A stretch of 64,000 nucleotides of DNA. Origin: Viola odorata (taxonomy: Eukaryota > Streptophyta > Magnoliopsida > Malpighiales > Violaceae). Below, piece by piece: positions 1 through 10,060 of this stretch (position 1 is its first letter; every line of letters begins with the position of its first letter). The stretch lies in NCBI GenBank assembly GCA_963691705.1, contig OY829538.1:29222836-29286835 (forward strand), read 5' to 3'. The position numbers were made by a program, and so were the translations under genes. Under the pieces are notes generated by a model that saw only the letters and a program-made list of their open reading frames with translations, was not told the DNA's origin and did not search any database.

Positions 1-938
1 CCATTGGCTAGGTTCAAAGGCGGTAGGCTCCTTACCTTTGTTGTGTTTCATCACCTCGCGCTCATTCATGGTTTATATATTTTTGCGCACTTGTTCATGA
101 AGTTTTTGCACCTCGGTTGCTTTTTCCTTACCATCCACACATTTGAAAGAACTCACGGGCAAATGTAAGAGATCGAGAGGGATCAAGGGTTTGAACCCAT
201 AGACCACCTCAAAAGGAGAGAAATCAATTGACGAATGATAAGCATTATTGTTCGCAAATTTGGCAAAAGCAAGACAATCTTCCCACTTAATCTCATGTTT
301 AGCAATTAAGACCCGAAGTAGAGATTCTAAGGTCCTGTTTACCACTTCGGTTTGCCCATCCATTTGAGGATGGCAAGTGGTGGAGAAACTTCGACCACAA
401 TGTTCTCCAAAAATGACTAAGGAATTTTGTGTCTCGATCACTTACTATGCTTTTGGGCATGCCATGAATGCGCACAACATGTTGAAAAAAAACGTGCAAT
501 GTGGGTGGCATCATGTATCTTAGTGCATGATATAAAATGTGCCATTTTAGAAAATCTATCAACCACAACAAAAATTCAATCATTACCATGCCAAGATTTA
601 GGCAATCCTAACACTAAATCCATAGACAAATCTAGCCAAGGATGTTGGCTTACAAGAAGTGGCATATGGATTGCATGATGGTGTGACCTAGTTTTAGCTT
701 GTTTACATATAAGAAAATGGTTCACAACCTTCACAACATCATTTTGCATTCGTGGCGAAATGAAATGAGATTTTAGTGTACGCACTGTCTTAGTGATGCC
801 AAAATGTGCACGCAAGGCTCCGCAATGAGCTTCCAAAATAAGCAATTCCCTACTGCTTGAGCGGGGAATGCAAAGCCTATCGTACTTGAACAGAAAATCA
901 TCATGGCAAAAGAAATGAAAGTGAGGGCACATGCGCAT
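1..938 (-). pseudogene. Chr-1 integrase, broken
   Basis: Integrase would insert the reverse-transcribed element into the genome. On the minus strand from 938 there is a decayed zinc-binding segment ([12 protein letters not shown], then LICKQAKTR with one cysteine lost). The catalytic core follows: [13 protein letters not shown] (first Asp), [10 protein letters not shown] (second Asp) and [14 protein letters not shown] (Glu). The pieces lie in three reading frames, overlapping at 299-589 and 576-938, so at least two frameshifts separate them. Near the left edge a short GKEPTAFEP stretch matches the conserved start of the post-core domain. The protein continues outside the window. Confidence 0.85.
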
Positions 939-1013
939 GCAACATATATATCAAAAAAATCCTCATAATTTCTATAAAGCTCAATCAAGTGAGAAAAACC
1001 AAAAAATTGGGCA

Positions 1014-1441
1014 TCAAGGGAGTTCAAGAGAACGTACCTTCTTGATAGGGCATCGACAACAACATTCTCTTTGCCCTTCTTGTATTTGATAGTGTATGAG
1101 AAGGCTTCCACTAACCCCATCCATTTGGCATGCTTCTTGTTCAACTTGGCTTGTCCTTGAAGGAACTTCAAAGACAAGTGGTCTGTGTGGATGATGAATT
1201 AGGCGGGTAGAAGGTAGTGCTCCCATACCATGAGTGATCTTACCAAGGCATACAACTCTCGGTCAAAGGTGGAGTACTTGAGCTGCGCACCACTCAACTT
1301 CTCTCTAAAGTAGGCAATCGGCCGACCTTCTTGTGTTAAAACAACGACAATACCAATGCCACTCGCGTCACATTCCAACTCAAATGCTTTGGTGAAGTTG
1401 GGAAGGGCCAATATCGGTGAGGTCATGAGTCTTTGTTTCAA
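1014..1441 (-). pseudogene. Chr-1 RNase H, broken
   Basis: RNase H would remove the RNA strand during reverse transcription. The minus strand reads [18 protein letters not shown] (first catalytic Asp), then [12 protein letters not shown] (catalytic Glu), then after a stop near 1199 [17 protein letters not shown] (final Asp region). These are the standard Ty3/gypsy RNase H blocks in order. It lies directly between RT and integrase. A frame change and a stop near 1200 make it non-functional. Confidence 0.85.
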
Positions 1442-1468
1442 GTCATTGAAAGTCGATTCTTGTCTTTC

Positions 1469-2035
1469 TCACCATTCAAACGCCACATTCTTTTTGGTGA
1501 GTTCATTCAATGACGCGACAATGGTTGAGAAATTTGGGACAAACCGGCGGTAGAAGATTGCTAACTCGTGGAAAGACCGTACTTCACTAGCATTTTTAGG
1601 GTTAGGCCACTCCCTAATTCCTTTCACCTTCTCATCATCAACTTGCACTCCTTCGGTGCTCACTACAAAACTAAAAAAATGCTTACGGTCCAAGCAAAAC
1701 TCGCACTTAACCAATTTAGCTTACAATGTGTATGTGCGTAAGGTGTCAAGAATCATGCGCAAATGCAAAACATGATCTTCAAGTGTAGGACTATACACAA
1801 GAATGTCATCAAAATACACAACAATATATTTTCTCATAAAGTCCCTTAACACAAAATTCATTAACCTCATAAAGGTAATTGGAGCGTTGGATAGACCGAA
1901 TGGCATTATCAACCATTCATACAAACCATATTTCATTTTGAATGCCATCTTCCACTCGTCATCTTCAAACATCCGTATTTGGTGGTAACCGCTCATGAGG
2001 TCTATCTTGGAGTACACTCGACTTCCACTCGTCAT
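1469..2035 (-). pseudogene. Chr-1 reverse transcriptase, truncated
   Basis: This covers the palm and the start of the thumb of a Ty3/gypsy reverse transcriptase. Visible blocks are KIDLMSGYHQIRM, then MPFGLSNAPITFMRL, then the active site YFDD at 1805-1816, then the connection segment VRSFHELAIFYRRFVPNF. The N-terminal fingers normally found before KIDLxSGYHQI are absent; unrelated sequence at 2036-2395 takes their place. A stop near 1715-1720 divides the two halves. Confidence 0.88.
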
Positions 2036-2395
2036 CTAGATAATGTGACTTGTACCAAAATACAAACACATTTTATTTGCGAGGAGCTCATGCCTCACAT
2101 CCTTTCCTCTCGCCATTACACTCAAGTGTTTGGGCTCACCATCTCTACCATGCTTGCTTTTGTCATGGCGTGTATTTTCGCTCCTCTCTCTTTCTTCCCT
2201 CTTTCCTTTTTTGGTGTGCCATTCTCACACTCTCTCAATGTACTATGCTTATTTTTTTCATGGTGTGTTTTCAACTCATAGCTCACATTTTTCACTCCAC
2301 TATTTTCTCTCATTTTGCTCATTAAATGATATTCGCACTTGTCTTTTCTAGGCACCTTTAATCATCTTGGACTTGTGCGGGTGAAAGAGGTGGAA
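2036..2395. other. Non-coding intrusion between Chr-1 RT and protease
   Basis: The linker and RT fingers expected here are replaced by about 360 bp of pyrimidine-rich DNA on the plus strand with no coding similarity I recognise. Protease resumes at about 2400. I found no target duplication or terminal inverted repeat, so it could be an insertion with lost ends or filler at a deletion. Confidence 0.45.
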
Positions 2396-2399
2396 TGTT

Positions 2400-2825
2400 G
2401 AATCGCTTTCCACAATGATTCAAGTGAATTTTATTGGTATGGCCTTCGTGCACCACATGGTGATCAAACTGCCATGGTTGGCCCAACAAGAGATGGCTCG
2501 CATCCATCAGAACTATATCACAAAGCCTCTCGTCATTTTAACCTCCCATTTTGAAGGCTACAAGGACTTGTTCCTTGACTTTCACTTCTCTGTCATCATT
2601 AAACCAATGCAAGGAATATGGCTTTGGATGCGACAAGGTAGGAAAATTGAGTTTGTGGACTAGGAGATGACTCGTTGCGTCCACAACACTCTCGTTATCA
2701 ATAATAAGTGATGCTTCTTTACCTTTAATCTCACATCTCGAATGGAAAAGATTCTCTCTTTGTTCTTCACAACCGGCTTCACATTTCATTTGAGCACTCA
2801 TGCTCCATCTGACTATTAAGGTCAT
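2400..2825 (-). pseudogene. Chr-1 aspartic protease, broken
   Basis: Retropepsin-type protease that would cut the polyprotein. The minus strand reads HSRCEIKGKEASLIIDNES, where the usual active site DGGS or DSGS is changed to DNES. It then gives HPKPYSLHWFNDDREVKVKEQ, and after a stop near 2538 continues VLMDASHLLLGQPWQFD, the conserved C-terminal block. The changed active site and the internal stop mean no activity. Confidence 0.8.
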
Positions 2826-2885
2826 GGATATTACGGGACTAATTTCCTTTTCTGCTTCATTCTCTTCATCATCTTTGTCATGCTC

Positions 2886-2985
2886 ATGTGGGTCATTATT
2901 GGTAGTGGGGTCATTATCGGTAAAGGTGTTATTATCGGTAATTGGGTCATTATCGACAATGGAGTCATTTTTGGAAATTTGTTGA
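2886..2985 (+). repeat. Degenerate 15-bp tandem repeat in Chr-1 gag region
   Basis: The motif GGGTCATTATCGGTA and variants recurs about five to six times. It sits where most of gag should be, so slippage here may have accompanied loss of gag. Confidence 0.7.
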
Positions 2986-3011
2986 GGGGTGGAGGTATAA
3001 GAAGATTGGTT

Positions 3012-3242
3012 TTATGGGGGTGGTGGAGAAATGGAGGTATCAGATGCTTGGTTTGTTTCTAAGTCATGGCACATTAGGGTTTCGGTCCATGAGGTCTGGT
3101 GCGCCTCAGACTTAGCCAAGGTTAGCTTCATCTCGGTCAAGGTTATGAGAATTTGGCTAAGGACATCCTTGGTCCTACCTTCATTAGTACCAACCACGCT
3201 TTGGCCCGACATTATGAAATTTGTACCTGCACACTTAAACAA
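3012..3242 (-). pseudogene. Chr-1 gag N-terminal fragment
   Basis: An open stretch of 76 codons starts MSGQSVVGTN and ends in a proline run. It lies upstream of protease on the same strand, where gag should start. The TRG-1 gag starts MSQEGVQQ with a similar helical N-terminus, and the non-coding leaders upstream of both starts also look alike. No retrotransposon gag core or zinc knuckle survives. Assignment rests on position and the shared leader. Confidence 0.5.
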
Positions 3243-3422
3243 AGGTTAGCAATATAATCTCTCCCTCACGTTTTTAAACTCTCGTATTTGGACACTCGTA
3301 AAAGATAACCTCACAATCGCTTACTCTCGTTTGTAAGTCGTGTTACACTATACCACACTAACCTTGCGCTTCAACTAAAAAAATGTACAATTTATCTTCA
3401 CAAAAGCTCAAGAGTTCAGGAC

Positions 3423-3640
3423 GAGATGGGGGAGGTAACGGTAGATGATATGGGGGGGGGGGGGGGGAGGGGGGAGTACCGGTAGATGGGATAGGGAAAT
3501 ATTGGTAGACTCAAGAAGACGTAGAAAAGTAGATGGGAAAGTACTAGTAGATGAGATGGGTAAGTACCGGTAGACTCAAGAAAGGATTGTGGGGAAGGTA
3601 TCGGTAAAGGGTTACCGGACTCGCTGAGACTTGAACGGTA
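3423..3640 (+). repeat. G-rich degenerate minisatellite with poly-G run
   Basis: Variants of AGTACCGGTAGATGAGATGG recur four to five times. A run of 16 G begins at 3452. No coding potential is seen. Confidence 0.65.
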
Positions 3641-4494
3641 GACTTAGTTTGTGACTCGACATGGAAGACGTTAAGACTTGGGTAACAGACGATACAAGAC
3701 TCGAGTAAAAGTTGGAGACAATTGGTGATGTGGATAGGATCTTTGCTAGACCAACTAGGTCTTTCTCTTAGCTAGATGCTACTTAGCTAACAACTTTTGG
3801 CTAGACTAGATGTTTTGGTGGGGTGTTCTCAAGGAGATAGGAGAGAGGGGCGGCTGACCTATCTTGTGCATTAAATGCATGGGATGGACGTTGATGGCCT
3901 GCGACTTGAAAGAAATACTTGTTTAGAGGGAAACACAAATGGCTTGGCTTTTAAAAAGTATTTTGGATCAACATTTGGCTTCCTCTCACAAAACATCCTC
4001 TTCTCGCACGAACAATGTTGAACACCAAGAACACACCTCTCGACTTTTGATCTTTTTAGCTAGCAAATGGTATCACAAAAATCACCAGCTTATATCATAC
4101 GAATCTAGACTCAAAGAACAAGATTCAAGACACAAGAAAAATTGGAAATGATGGATGAGGACTCGATTGACACTTTTCACAATATGAACATACAAACATC
4201 AAACTCAAAACAACTCAAGAACACTAAACAAACATGGACTACCTCAGTCGGCGATTTTATCTTACCCGGGTTGTGGTTGGAAGGTATTTCGGAGTGTGAT
4301 ACGGTAAGTCCAACTCAAGAAAACGCAAACACAAGATGAGTGCCATGAGGTTGAAGGTCCGAAAGGGTTCATATCTTACTAGGGTTGGTGTCGGGACTCC
4401 TCATGAGATGGCCGTTGGATGTATAATGCTCATGGAAGTATTCATGGTCTGCTCCATCAAGTTATGAGTTACACGATGGCTGTCCCAAGCTTCT

Positions 4495-4790
4495 CCCGGT
4501 AGTTTGCTCAAAGGTTACCGGGTTTGTACTCTCGATAACTTGCATCCTCGACTAGCTCCTGGTAACCTGTTCTCTCGATAGGCTCCCGATAGCTTGCACG
4601 AAGGGCTCAAGGTTAGCGCTGGCTTCGCTGATGTCCCTCGCTAGGCTCCCGATAGTTTTCCTAGTTCCTGATAGATTCCTGTGGACTTGCGCGAAGGACT
4701 TAGGGTTAGGGTTAGCGCTGGCTTTGCTTAGGCCTCTCGATAGACTCTCGGTAATCTGCCAGCTTCCCGATAGACTCGCGATATAGTGCG
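4495..4790 (+). repeat. Degenerate repeat around CTCCCGATAG / TTAGCGCTGGCTT
   Basis: Two interleaved motifs recur: AGGCTCCCGATAG (several copies) and GGTTAGCGCTGGCTT (at about 4613 and 4712). A short TTAGGGTTAGGG stretch occurs within one unit and is not a telomere array. Confidence 0.6.
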
Positions 4791-4799
4791 CGAGCACTC

Positions 4800-4920
4800 T
4801 TGGTTGATTTTTACTCTTCTCATGCTCGAACCAAAGGACTAGCTTCTTTGTTTGGCTTTGTGTGATTGGCCCTTTAGGCTCGGTATCCTCGACCTCAAGG
4901 TGTAAGGGTTCCATGATCAT
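4800..4920 (-). pseudogene. Polyprotein tail fragment, GPITQSQTKKL
   Basis: The minus strand reads EVEDTEPKGPITQSQTKKL. This resembles the GPMTRARARKLQ tail seen at 38596-38871 and known near the C-terminus of some plant Ty3/gypsy polyproteins. It would be the 3' end of a second minus-strand element whose upstream part is missing. The evidence is one short motif. Confidence 0.4.
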
Positions 4921-4968
4921 ATTAGTTTTATCCAGTACTGTGAAACCATATGTATTTGAAGCTTTATA

Positions 4969-4973
4969 TATAT
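4969..4973. repeat. Ret-1 target-site duplication TATAT
   Basis: TATAT directly precedes the 5' LTR, and the same five bases follow the 3' LTR at 24506-24510. The site is AT-rich, so the match alone is weak; the LTR ends make it firm. Confidence 0.85.
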
Positions 4974-5491
4974 TGATAACAATTAAGGCAACCCCAAAGG
5001 TATTATCGTCCTTGTATCAGTGTAAAGGTCAGAACACTATCGCGCCTGCCAGGGGTCAGCCGCGGAAGGCTGACACCCCTTAGCCAGCAAGGAATCCTGG
5101 GATGGTCGACATCAGCGCGGGGGGGGGGGGGGGGGGGGTCTCACGCGTCATCTATCCGCACGCACAACGTTATCCCATCCCAGGACAGCCATGACGTCTC
5201 TTTAACGTTATCGTCCATGACGTCACCTGAGGCGTTATCTCCCCCGATAACGCGTCTCCCTAGAGGTAACGCCTTTGTGTGGCCTATAAATACCCCCCAT
5301 TTGAAACGCAAGGTAAGCCTAAGATCACTACTGGAACCCCTGCTATTTTGAACAATCATACTAACTTAAGTGTTAGAGTGTCTACGCCGGAGCCCCCCTC
5401 CGACGCTTTGCAGGTACATTCGACGACAACTACAGTGACTCTGAGCGGCCATACCTCTGCCCTCGATCCTCCATAACTCAGAATCTTATCA
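4974..5491 (+). repeat. Ret-1 5' LTR
   Basis: 518 bp, TGATAACAATTAAGG to GAATCTTATCA. It aligns with 23967-24505 along its length. It contains a run of 20 G (5119-5138) absent from the 3' copy and has one fewer copy of a 25-bp TGACGTCA repeat. These indels and many substitutions show that the insertion is not recent. Confidence 0.93.
5192..5292 (+). promoter_or_regulatory. Ret-1 5' LTR promoter: bZIP-type sites and TATA box
   Basis: TGACGTCT at 5192 and the palindrome TGACGTCA at 5218 lie 60-90 bp upstream of TATAAATA (5285-5292). TGACGTCA is the known core for plant bZIP factors of the TGA type. Transcription would start about 25-30 bp after the TATA box. Confidence 0.7.
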
Positions 5492-5515
5492 AAGTGGTGT
5501 TTTCATTGAGAGCTT
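5492..5515 (+). other. Ret-1 primer-binding site region
   Basis: TGGTGTTTTCATTGAGAG starts three bases after the LTR. Ret-2 has TGGTGCTTTCATTGAGGG and Ret-3 AGTGCTCTCATTGAGAG at the same place. A TGG start just after the LTR is what a tRNA primer needs. I cannot name the tRNA. Confidence 0.7.
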
Positions 5516-5580
5516 TGGTTGGTTAAAGTGAGCATCCTTGACAGCCAAGCTCCATTTTTTCTTGGAAGATCGGACCAATC

Positions 5581-7476
5581 ATGGCTTCTGACTCGGAGTC
5601 CACTCCACCTCCATCTTCTATCATTCCCTTTGCGATCCGTAGGTGACTTTTTCCTTTCGCCACTGCTGATGATTCTACTATAATGCAAGAAATCATTCAG
5701 GAGTCTTCAGATCTCTCCTTTAGGTCGGTAGGAGGAACACCTTCCTCCCAGATAAGCATTCCCCTGTCTCAGACGGGGGGATCCAGTTCTTATACCCCTC
5801 ATTCTAGGGGACTCACACTTGACGGTGTAAGCAACCCCCTAACGAGTGAAATATCCGCCCTTCCTACTCGGCTGGATTACTTGACTGAGCTGACTGCGAG
5901 GATCACACCAGATGCTTCTGGGTCGAATATTCCTCCCCAAGTTATTTTTACACCATCTATTGTCGCCGAACGACCCTTATCGCCTTTACAACACAGAAGT
6001 AGTCCGTTGACTATGCTAGCGACGGATACCCCAATTAGCCTTGTGCGACTCTATCAGGGACAAATAGAGTCTTACGTGCCGCAAGTGCCACAATTTCCCA
6101 TCCCTCAAGGAGAAAGGCGGCTCGACGAATACAGAGACCGTTGGGACAATCGACGAGAAGAAGCGAATAGGAATGTATCCCTTGAACGTAGTGAAAGATC
6201 CAGCAGTAGAAGACATCGAACCCGCTCGCCTAGGAGTCGCAGCCAATCCCCACAGAGACATCACACTCCAGATCCGTGTAATCGGAGGCGTCATTTGGAA
6301 GTGTCACCCCCTTGCCATACGCGTGAAATCCTTGACGACACTTCAGGTCACCCGTTTAGCTATCGTGTGAGGAATCATAGGGTCAGCCGACATGTGAAAC
6401 TTCCTACAGAATCCTACGACGGTACCAAAGATCCCATTTCTCACCTCAACAAGGTGAAGGACTTTGTACAATTTCAGACCCACAGTGACGCAGCCTTGTG
6501 TCAAATATTTGTCATGACGTTGTCAGGGGTTGCCCGCCTCTGGTTTGAAGGTCTTCCCGGTGGATCTATTGATAGCTTCCCATAGTTGGAATCTAAGTTT
6601 CAAAGTCGATTCAGCACTACAGTCCCCATCAGGAAATCTGTCGCGACCTTATTCGATATACACTGAAAGCCTCAGGAATCTTTGAGAGATTTCCTTAGTC
6701 GTTTCGACTTGGAAATGTCATTAACGCCCGACGTTACTGTCGACTTCGCCATAGAAGCCTTGAAGCGGAACTGCCGTTACGGGAAACTAAGAGACACATT
6801 GATGGTGGACCCCCCGGTGACTTTGGATGTGTTAAGACTGAAGGCCCACAACTACGCAGGAATGGAAGAAGAAGAAAACAGGGACAGAGCCCGGAACGTG
6901 TTACAAGACGCACCTCAAGTCCCTAACTCTCCTACCACCACCACTTCGGAGGATCACTTTATTGACGAATACGCACAGCGAAAAGATCACATTCCTAAGG
7001 CCTCCAATCGGCGAAGAGGCAACTCCTCAAAAGGAAAGTTTGGTAATTCCCCTACTCGGCGCCAAGGAGATCCTCCCAAGGGCCAAATTTAAGACCCGAA
7101 CCTCCCTTCCCTCATTTTACCAAGAGCGGAAATATTAGCGATTGTGGAACAACGGAATCTACCCATTCGTTACCCAACCCCCGTTAAGCCTGGGCTAGTC
7201 ATGGGAGGAAGAGAAAATGCTTTTTGCAAGTTTCACAAAGCTAAGGGAAACTCTACAGAAGTGTGCAGAGAATTGAAGCTAGTAATAGAACGCCTAGTAG
7301 AGGAAGGTTATCTCAGAGAATTCGCCACTAGGACCAGAGAGGAAGCTAGGAACAATCCCACGGACAGAGCCGCTGATAACAGACCAGCGCCCCCTCGCGT
7401 TCCCTGGAATAACGCTGTCCCCGCCGGAAGAGGTAGAGAGACACTCATGACAAGGTCCCTATCATCAACATCATAG
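5581..7476 (+). pseudogene. Ret-1 gag, broken by nonsense mutations
   Basis: Capsid-type protein that would package the element RNA. The start is ATG at 5581 (MASDSESTPP), matching MASDSDPV in Ret-2. In-frame stops lie at 5644 (CGA to TGA), 6583 and 6664, with TAA at 7090. Ret-2 reads through the first three. An Arg/Ser-rich segment (RSERSSSRRHRTRSPR) precedes the conserved core PTESYDGTKDPISHLNKVK and then GVARLWFEGLPGGSID. A knuckle-like block CKFHKAKGNSTEVCRELK lies near the C-terminus. A frameshift follows after 7440. The frame is shared with protease and RT, so gag and pol were one polyprotein. Confidence 0.9.
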
Positions 7477-7575
7477 CCGGAGGCACCCCATACCTAGATG
7501 AACCAACACAGTTAACACCCGCGATGGGAGACAAGCGGAAGCGGGAGGGATGAGAAAGGCGAAGCGATAAGCGCT

Positions 7576-8352
7576 TTGGATAGGATGGTGTTGTCTTTTT
7601 CCGAAGAGGATGAGAAAGGCGTCATTTATCCACATAACGATGCGTTAGTGGTCACACCTGTTATCGCTAATCACGGGGTTAGAAGAACCCTTGTGGACAA
7701 CGGAAGCGCCGTGAACTTATTTTCACTAGAAGCCTATAATCTTATGAAGCGCCCCGACAGCGAGTTGATGCCCTGCAAGAAGCCAATAATTAGGGTGGAT
7801 GGGGTCCCAATCCCAGTGACCGGAGTAACCACCTTGCCCGTGTACTTCAAAGAGGATACCTTCAAGCGATCGGAGGAGCTGTTATTCCTGGTCGTGGACC
7901 TAAATCTGCCCTATAATGCTATTCTTGGGAGACTTTTTCTCAACCACTTCGGAGCGGCGATATCGCAAAAACATCTGAGGATGAAATATCCCTCTTGGGA
8001 TGGAGTAGTCTCAATAAAAGGCAATCAGAAATTGGCGGCCGAGTGTTACCTCCTCATGACTCGGAAGAGTTGTGATAGGTATGTGTGTGTAACGGTAGAT
8101 CCGTACGAACAGAATGATGAGAAACGCACTCAACCCCTAGACAAAATGATACCCATGTCGGTTAACGGGATCGACGGAGTGAGCTTCCTGGTTAGTGAAA
8201 AGCTTAGCCCAATGGAAAACCTTCAGCTAGCTCGACTGTTGAACAAGTGTAAAGGAGAATTCGCATGGAGGCCCGCGGATATGCTAGGTATCTCTCGAGA
8301 GGTAGCAGAACACCGACTCAATGTTGACTCCAATGTCAAGCCTGTCCAGTAG
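7576..8352 (+). pseudogene. Ret-1 aspartic protease and linker to RT
   Basis: Retropepsin domain. The active site is DNGS starting at 7696 in TLVDNGSAVNLFSLEAYN; the flap-to-C-terminal block NAILGRLFLNHFGAAISQ follows. The open stretch is 258 codons and stays in the gag frame after a pair of compensating frameshifts around 7440-7570. It ends at TAG 8350, where Ret-2 has a glutamine codon. This domain by itself looks intact. Confidence 0.88.
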
Positions 8353-9130
8353 AAACGACGCGCATTTTCGGCGGAGAAATCGTCAGCCATCGAGAAGGAG
8401 GTGATAAAGCTCCTAGACGGAGGCTTCATCCGAGAAGTTCAATACCCGACCTGGCTAGCCAACCCAGTTCTTGTCCCAAAACCCAATGGAGATTGGCGTA
8501 TGTGCATCGACTTTACTGACTTAAACGATGCCTGTCCCAAAGATTGCTACCCACTTCCTTGAATTGATCAACTGGTCGATCAGACTGCGGGGTACGCCTA
8601 TCTAAGCTCTCTAGATGCCAATTCGGGGTATCATCAAATCCCCATGGCCATTGAGGATGAAGAAAAAACCGCTTTCATCACCCCGAAAGCTACTTATTGT
8701 TATACGGCGATGCCGTTTGGCCTAAAGAATGCTGGAGCCACCTTTCAACGAATGGCGAACAAGGTCTTTGAAAAGAAGATTGGAAGGAATATGGAAGCAT
8801 ATGTTGACGATATATTGGTCAAAAGCCGAAGTTTCTAGGGCCATTTAAACGACTTAGAGGAAGTCTTCCGCGTGATGAGAAAATATCAAATGAAGTTGAA
8901 TCCCCGTAAATGCATGTTTGCATTTCAGACGGGAAAATTCTTGGGCTATGTGGTTAGCCGAAAAGGTATCCAGCCCAATCCCTCAAAGGTTAGAGCTATC
9001 CAGGATATGATATCTCCTCGAACTGTCAAGGAGGTGCAAAGATTGACAGGACGCGATATCGCCCTGGGGCGGTTTATCTCTAAGCAAGGTGAGAGATGCC
9101 TGCCCTTTTTCAAGGTCATACGCAAAAAAG
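8353..9130 (+). pseudogene. Ret-1 reverse transcriptase, three in-frame stops
   Basis: Copies element RNA into DNA. Blocks in order: GFIREVQYPTWLANPVLVPK, WRMCIDFTDLNDACPK, YLSSLDANSGYHQIPM, MPFGLKNAGATFQRM, catalytic YVDD at 8800-8811, then KFLGYVVSRKGIQPNPSK. The stops are TAG 8350, TGA 8560 and TAG 8836, each an ordinary codon in Ret-2. The frame is that of gag and protease. Confidence 0.93.
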
Positions 9131-9480
9131 TTCCTTTCGGATGGACAACGGAATGTGAAAAGGCGTTCATGGGCTTGAAAGCTTATTTATCATCCGACCT
9201 GGTGCTGACAAGGCCAGAACCGGGCGATACCCTATACTTATACCTCGGTGTTGCCGACGAAGTGGTTAGTGCCGTCCTCGTTCGAGATGACAACCATCTA
9301 CACCACCCTGTCTATTTCGTAAGTCACATCTTGAAAGATGCCGAGCTACAATACGCTCGCATTGAAAAAATAGAGTTTGCACTAGTTCAGGCCACGCAGA
9401 AAGTGGACAGATACTTCCAAGGCCATCCCGTTATCGTACTTACTGACCAGCCATTGAAAAGGATATTCCGAACTCGAGCA
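9131..9480 (+). pseudogene. Ret-1 RNase H (first), truncated
   Basis: Ty3/gypsy RNase H following RT: GDTLYLYLGVADEVVSAVLV, then YFVSHILKDAELQYARIEK (Glu region), then HPVIVLTDQPLKRIFR. At about 9470-9485 roughly 50 bp present in Ret-2 (KPVSSGRMLIWTIELE) are missing, which shifts the frame. Confidence 0.88.
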
Positions 9481-10060
9481 ATATGGGTTGCGGTACAAAA
9501 ACCATCCCTCCATGAAAGCCCAGGTCCTAGTAGACTTCATAGCCGAGTGTACCTTCACAGAAGACCCGTTAATGGACCTGCCGGAAGAGGAAAGAGATGA
9601 CTTGGACCTTTCATTCCTAGAAACCTACACTGACTTGTGGGTTGTTCATATGGATGGAGACAAGAACCAAGAACTAGCCAGAGCCAGGATCTTCATGATC
9701 GGGCCACACGATATGCAGATATGATACGCCATCAGAATACTGCAGCCGTTATCCAATAACGCAGCGGAATATGAGGTGTTACTAGCTGGTCTCAGGATAG
9801 GAAGAAACTTTTCCACCAAGGCCATACACGATACGGGAATGATGGGAGACTTGCAATTAAAAATTTGTGGAGATTCCAAACTGATAATAGACCAAGTCTT
9901 GGGACACTCTCAGGCTAGAGAGCCCATCATGGTTCAGTACCTCGCTAAAGTGAAACGCGAATTGTTGGAAATAAAGAAAAGTGGCATGCGGGTCAGCTTT
10001 GAGCACATTCCCCCGAGAGGATAACGCTGAAGTGGACGACCTGGCCAAACTCGCTGCAAA
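9481..10060 (+). pseudogene. Ret-1 second RNase H (aRNH), broken
   Basis: A second, archaeal-like RNase H between the first RNase H and integrase is the hallmark of the Tat group. Visible blocks are HMDGDKNQ (first Asp), NNAAEYEVLLAGLRIG (Glu), KICGDSKLIIDQVLGHSQAR (Asp) and VSFEHIPPRGDN near the end (final Asp). A stop at 9722 (CGA to TGA) and a frameshift near 10018 break it. It would be cut from the same polyprotein as RT. Confidence 0.88.

Larger units (their letters stand above)
1..3243 (-). mobile_element. Chr-1: partial chromovirus-like Ty3/gypsy element
   Basis: Read on the minus strand, the order is gag start, protease, reverse transcriptase, RNase H, integrase, which is the Ty3/gypsy order. 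The element runs off the left edge, so its integrase tail and 3' LTR are not visible. Every domain carries stops or frameshifts, and most of gag is missing, so it is a dead copy. The RT wording (SGYHQIRM, YFDDILVYS) and integrase tail (LDLLHLP) resemble plant chromoviruses, but no chromodomain is in the window, so the lineage is an inference. Its leader upstream of gag resembles that of TRG-1. Confidence 0.85.
3244..4973. other. Chr-1 leader and unassigned repetitive DNA
   Basis: The first 150 bp look like a retroelement leader, with CTCACGTTTTTAAACTCTCG resembling the leader of TRG-1. Beyond it I could not find LTR ends or a primer-binding site. The stretch holds G-rich repeats at 3423-3640, an uncharacterised AT-rich middle, a degenerate repeat at 4495-4790, and near 4800-4920 a minus-strand stretch resembling a polyprotein tail. 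It may include Chr-1's 5' LTR. Confidence 0.5.

Noticed and set aside
4066..4080. TGGTATCA as the primer site of Chr-1
   Set aside because: It is on the plus strand while Chr-1 runs on the minus strand, and no LTR end precedes it.
4700..4720. TTAGGGTTAGGG as a telomere-type array
   Set aside because: Only about two units, embedded in a longer degenerate repeat; plants normally use TTTAGGG.
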